Source: Acidobacteriota bacterium (lineage in GTDB: Bacteria; Acidobacteriota; Terriglobia; Terriglobales; Acidobacteriaceae). Taken from it: DNA of 13,540 nucleotides. The stretch lies in assembly GCA_021851465.1 (NCBI GenBank), contig JAJZDL010000057.1, forward strand, positions 1 to 13,540. The letters are read 5' to 3'. This document shows positions 12,826 to 13,540 of the stretch, piece after piece. Under the pieces are notes generated by a model. That model did not search any database. It was not told the origin of the DNA and was given only the letters and a program-made list of their open reading frames with translations. How positions within the stretch are numbered: position 1 is the stretch's first letter; each line of letters opens with the position of its first letter. The position numbers were made by a program, and so were the translations under genes.

Positions 12826-12999
12826 GTGGATCTGAGCCCTGGCGGCAGCGGACGGATGGCGATCGCGCTGGGTGTCATTGCGCTGATGGGTTTGGCATCC
12901 TGGCTGACGATGGAGCCGGGAAAGTTCCGGTCGCTGACGTGGATCCTGCTGGGGTTTTTCGCCTTTCGCGTTGTGCTCGGGCGGCAGCGTTCGAGGTAG
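12826..12999 (+). CDS. Small two-helix membrane protein inside the tRNA array
   Basis: The proposed start is GTG at 12826, with GGAG (12817-12820) five bases upstream; the only other in-frame choice near the family core is ATG 12856, which lacks a ribosome binding site. The 57-residue product begins with a short Gly/Ser-rich segment. Helix 1 is about 11-29 (MAIALGVIALMGLASWLTM), then the polar loop EPGKFRSL, helix 2 at about 37-51 (LTWILLGFFAFRVVLG), and the basic tail RQRSR. The tail and loop fit a small inner-membrane hairpin protein with the C-terminus inside. I recall similar small proteins in acidobacteria (MEPGKFR..TW.LLGFFAFRV.LGR) but no known function. It lies 49 bases after tRNA-Tyr and 37 bases before tRNA-Thr(GGT), so it must share their transcript or have a promoter in a very short gap. 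Confidence 0.7.
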   Translation: MDLSPGGSGRMAIALGVIALMGLASWLTMEPGKFRSLTWILLGFFAFRVVLGRQRSR

Positions 13000-13036
13000 G
13001 ATGGATGGGTTGGCTTGCAGTGTGAGTTTTCGTAAG

Positions 13037-13111
13037 GCTGGCGTAGCTCAGTGGCAGAGCACTCCCTTGGTAAGGGAGAGGTCGAGAGTTCAATCCTCTC
13101 CGCCAGCTCCA
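13037..13111 (+). tRNA. tRNA-Thr (anticodon GGT)
   Basis: The 75-base cloverleaf has acceptor GCTGGCG/CGCCAGC, identical to that of the first tRNA-Thr, a D arm one base shorter, anticodon stem CTCCC/GGGAG around TTGGTAA (anticodon GGT, reading ACC and ACT), T arm GAGAG-TTCAATC-CTCTC, discriminator T and encoded CCA. It corresponds to E. coli thrT. Confidence 0.97.
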
Positions 13112-13139
13112 GATTCAGGTTGCAACGCGGGCCGTCAGG

Positions 13140-13168
13140 GCCGTGGCACGGCAATGGAGCGGGGCCGC
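13140..13168 (+). repeat. Hairpins in the tRNA-Thr/tRNA-Gly spacer
   Basis: GCCGTG-G-CACGGC (13140-13152) is a perfect 13-base palindrome, followed by GCGG-GG-CCGC (13159-13168). GGGCCGT also occurs twice in tandem just before. As RNA these GC-rich stems would fold readily between the two tRNAs and could guide precursor processing. Confidence 0.5.
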
Positions 13169-13208
13169 AAGCCCGTGGTTCGTCGCTTGCCGCTTTGCAG
13201 CACAACAT

Positions 13209-13283
13209 GCGGGAGTAACTCAGTGGTAGAGTCTCAGCCTTCCAAGCTGTTGGTCGCGGGTTCGATTCCCGTCTCCCGCTCCA
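13209..13283 (+). tRNA. tRNA-Gly (anticodon TCC)
   Basis: The 75-base cloverleaf has acceptor GCGGGAG/CTCCCGC, D arm ACTC...GAGT, anticodon loop CTTCCAA (anticodon TCC, reading GGA/GGG), T arm GCGGG-TTCGATT-CCCGT, discriminator T and encoded CCA. The anticodon stem TCAGC/GCTGT has a terminal T-T mismatch, a minor oddity. It corresponds to E. coli glyT. Confidence 0.96.
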
Positions 13284-13356
13284 GATCGTTCGCGGGGCGC
13301 CGAATGCACAGTCCGTCGGCTGTTCGCGATGCAGTAATGAAGGCAGGAGTGGCGCG

Positions 13357-13540
13357 TTGACCGCATTGCACCAGCAGGGAACGATCCCGGTGGCCGACCC
13401 CGAAAACTACGGCGCAGTTCACGCCGCTATCAATTCGGCCTTCTCCGCGGCCCAAGTGCAGGGCTTGCTGCGGTCGATCGAGCGTGCCCGGATGCGCGTC
13501 CGCGACTTCGAGAGGGTGCTGCGCAAGGGCATTCTGGGCG
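13357..13540 (+). CDS. Unrecognised protein with TTG start (partial, 3' end beyond window)
   Basis: An open frame begins at TTG 13357, with AGGAG (13345-13349) seven bases upstream, an ideal ribosome binding site that decides the start. It runs past the right edge; 61 codons are visible. The product starts MTALHQQGTIPVADPENYGA, continues VHAAINSAFSAAQVQGLL, and then has a basic amphipathic stretch (RSIERARMRVRDFERVLRKG). There is no signal peptide or membrane segment. The visible part is mostly helical and could be an RNA- or protein-binding module. I do not recognise the family. By analogy with the thrU-tyrU-glyT-thrT-tufB unit a tuf gene might be expected here, but this is not EF-Tu. An ATG at 13338 opens a different frame that stops after seven codons. 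Confidence 0.7.
   Translation, partial: MTALHQQGTIPVADPENYGAVHAAINSAFSAAQVQGLLRSIERARMRVRDFERVLRKGILG

Noticed and set aside
12708..13208. Minus-strand 166-codon frame with RIELSTSPLPRECSATELRQ and EDSNLRNSKSGRF
   Set aside because: Antisense of tRNA-Thr(GGT) and tRNA-Tyr; both phrases are typical tRNA-derived artefacts.
13234..13455. Minus-strand frame ending ERETGIEPATNSLEG
   Set aside because: Antisense of tRNA-Gly; a common spurious annotation.
1..13540. CRISPR arrays, transposases, integrases, phage genes, attachment-site repeats
   Set aside because: I looked for direct-repeat arrays, recombinase motifs and duplicated tRNA 3' ends and saw none.

Overview
This GC-rich window looks like chromosomal DNA of an acidobacterium, probably class Terriglobia (Acidobacteriaceae or a relative). 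The basis is recognition of several secreted protein families I know only from that group, plus housekeeping genes of the expected type. I see no phage, insertion sequence, CRISPR array, plasmid or defence module. Most of the window is ordinary core chromosome.

Left block (1-3660, minus strand), read in the direction of transcription: tyrS (tyrosyl-tRNA synthetase), an exported protein of unknown function, murQ (N-acetylmuramic acid 6-phosphate etherase, cell-wall recycling), and the first 102 codons of a predicted secreted zinc-dependent phospholipase C-like protein that runs off the left edge. A 577-base divergent intergenic region (3661-4237) separates this block from the next.

Middle block (4238-10650): ssb, cyaY (frataxin homologue) and a WaaE-like family 2 glycosyltransferase on plus; a convergent minus-strand pair (YbgC-type thioesterase followed by a short-chain dehydrogenase); then on plus a zinc-ribbon/XRE-type DNA-binding protein, uppS (undecaprenyl diphosphate synthase, TTG start) and hemC (hydroxymethylbilane synthase).

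Accessory patch (10651-12340): two damaged genes of acidobacterial secreted families and one apparently intact gene. The first (10864-11405) has lost an internal segment and changes frame at the junction. The second (11449-11727) is the C-terminal remnant of another family. It lies directly after, and in the same frame as, the TAG stop of a 180-residue exported or membrane protein gene (11728-12270).

Right block (12430-13540): a tRNA array Thr(TGT)-Tyr(GTA)-Thr(GGT)-Gly(TCC). These are the four tRNAs of the E. coli thrU-tyrU-glyT-thrT-tufB unit, but with the last two in swapped order. A 57-codon two-helix membrane protein gene sits between the second and third tRNAs. Clear stem-loops lie in the leader and in two spacers. 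The array is followed by the start of an unrecognised gene with a TTG start and a strong ribosome binding site.

The most interesting signals are the membrane-protein gene inside a hairpin-punctuated tRNA array, the two gene-decay events, the zinc-ribbon regulator with palindromes in its upstream region, and a recurrent TAYGCTA element upstream of several plus-strand genes. I found no convincing new multi-gene system.
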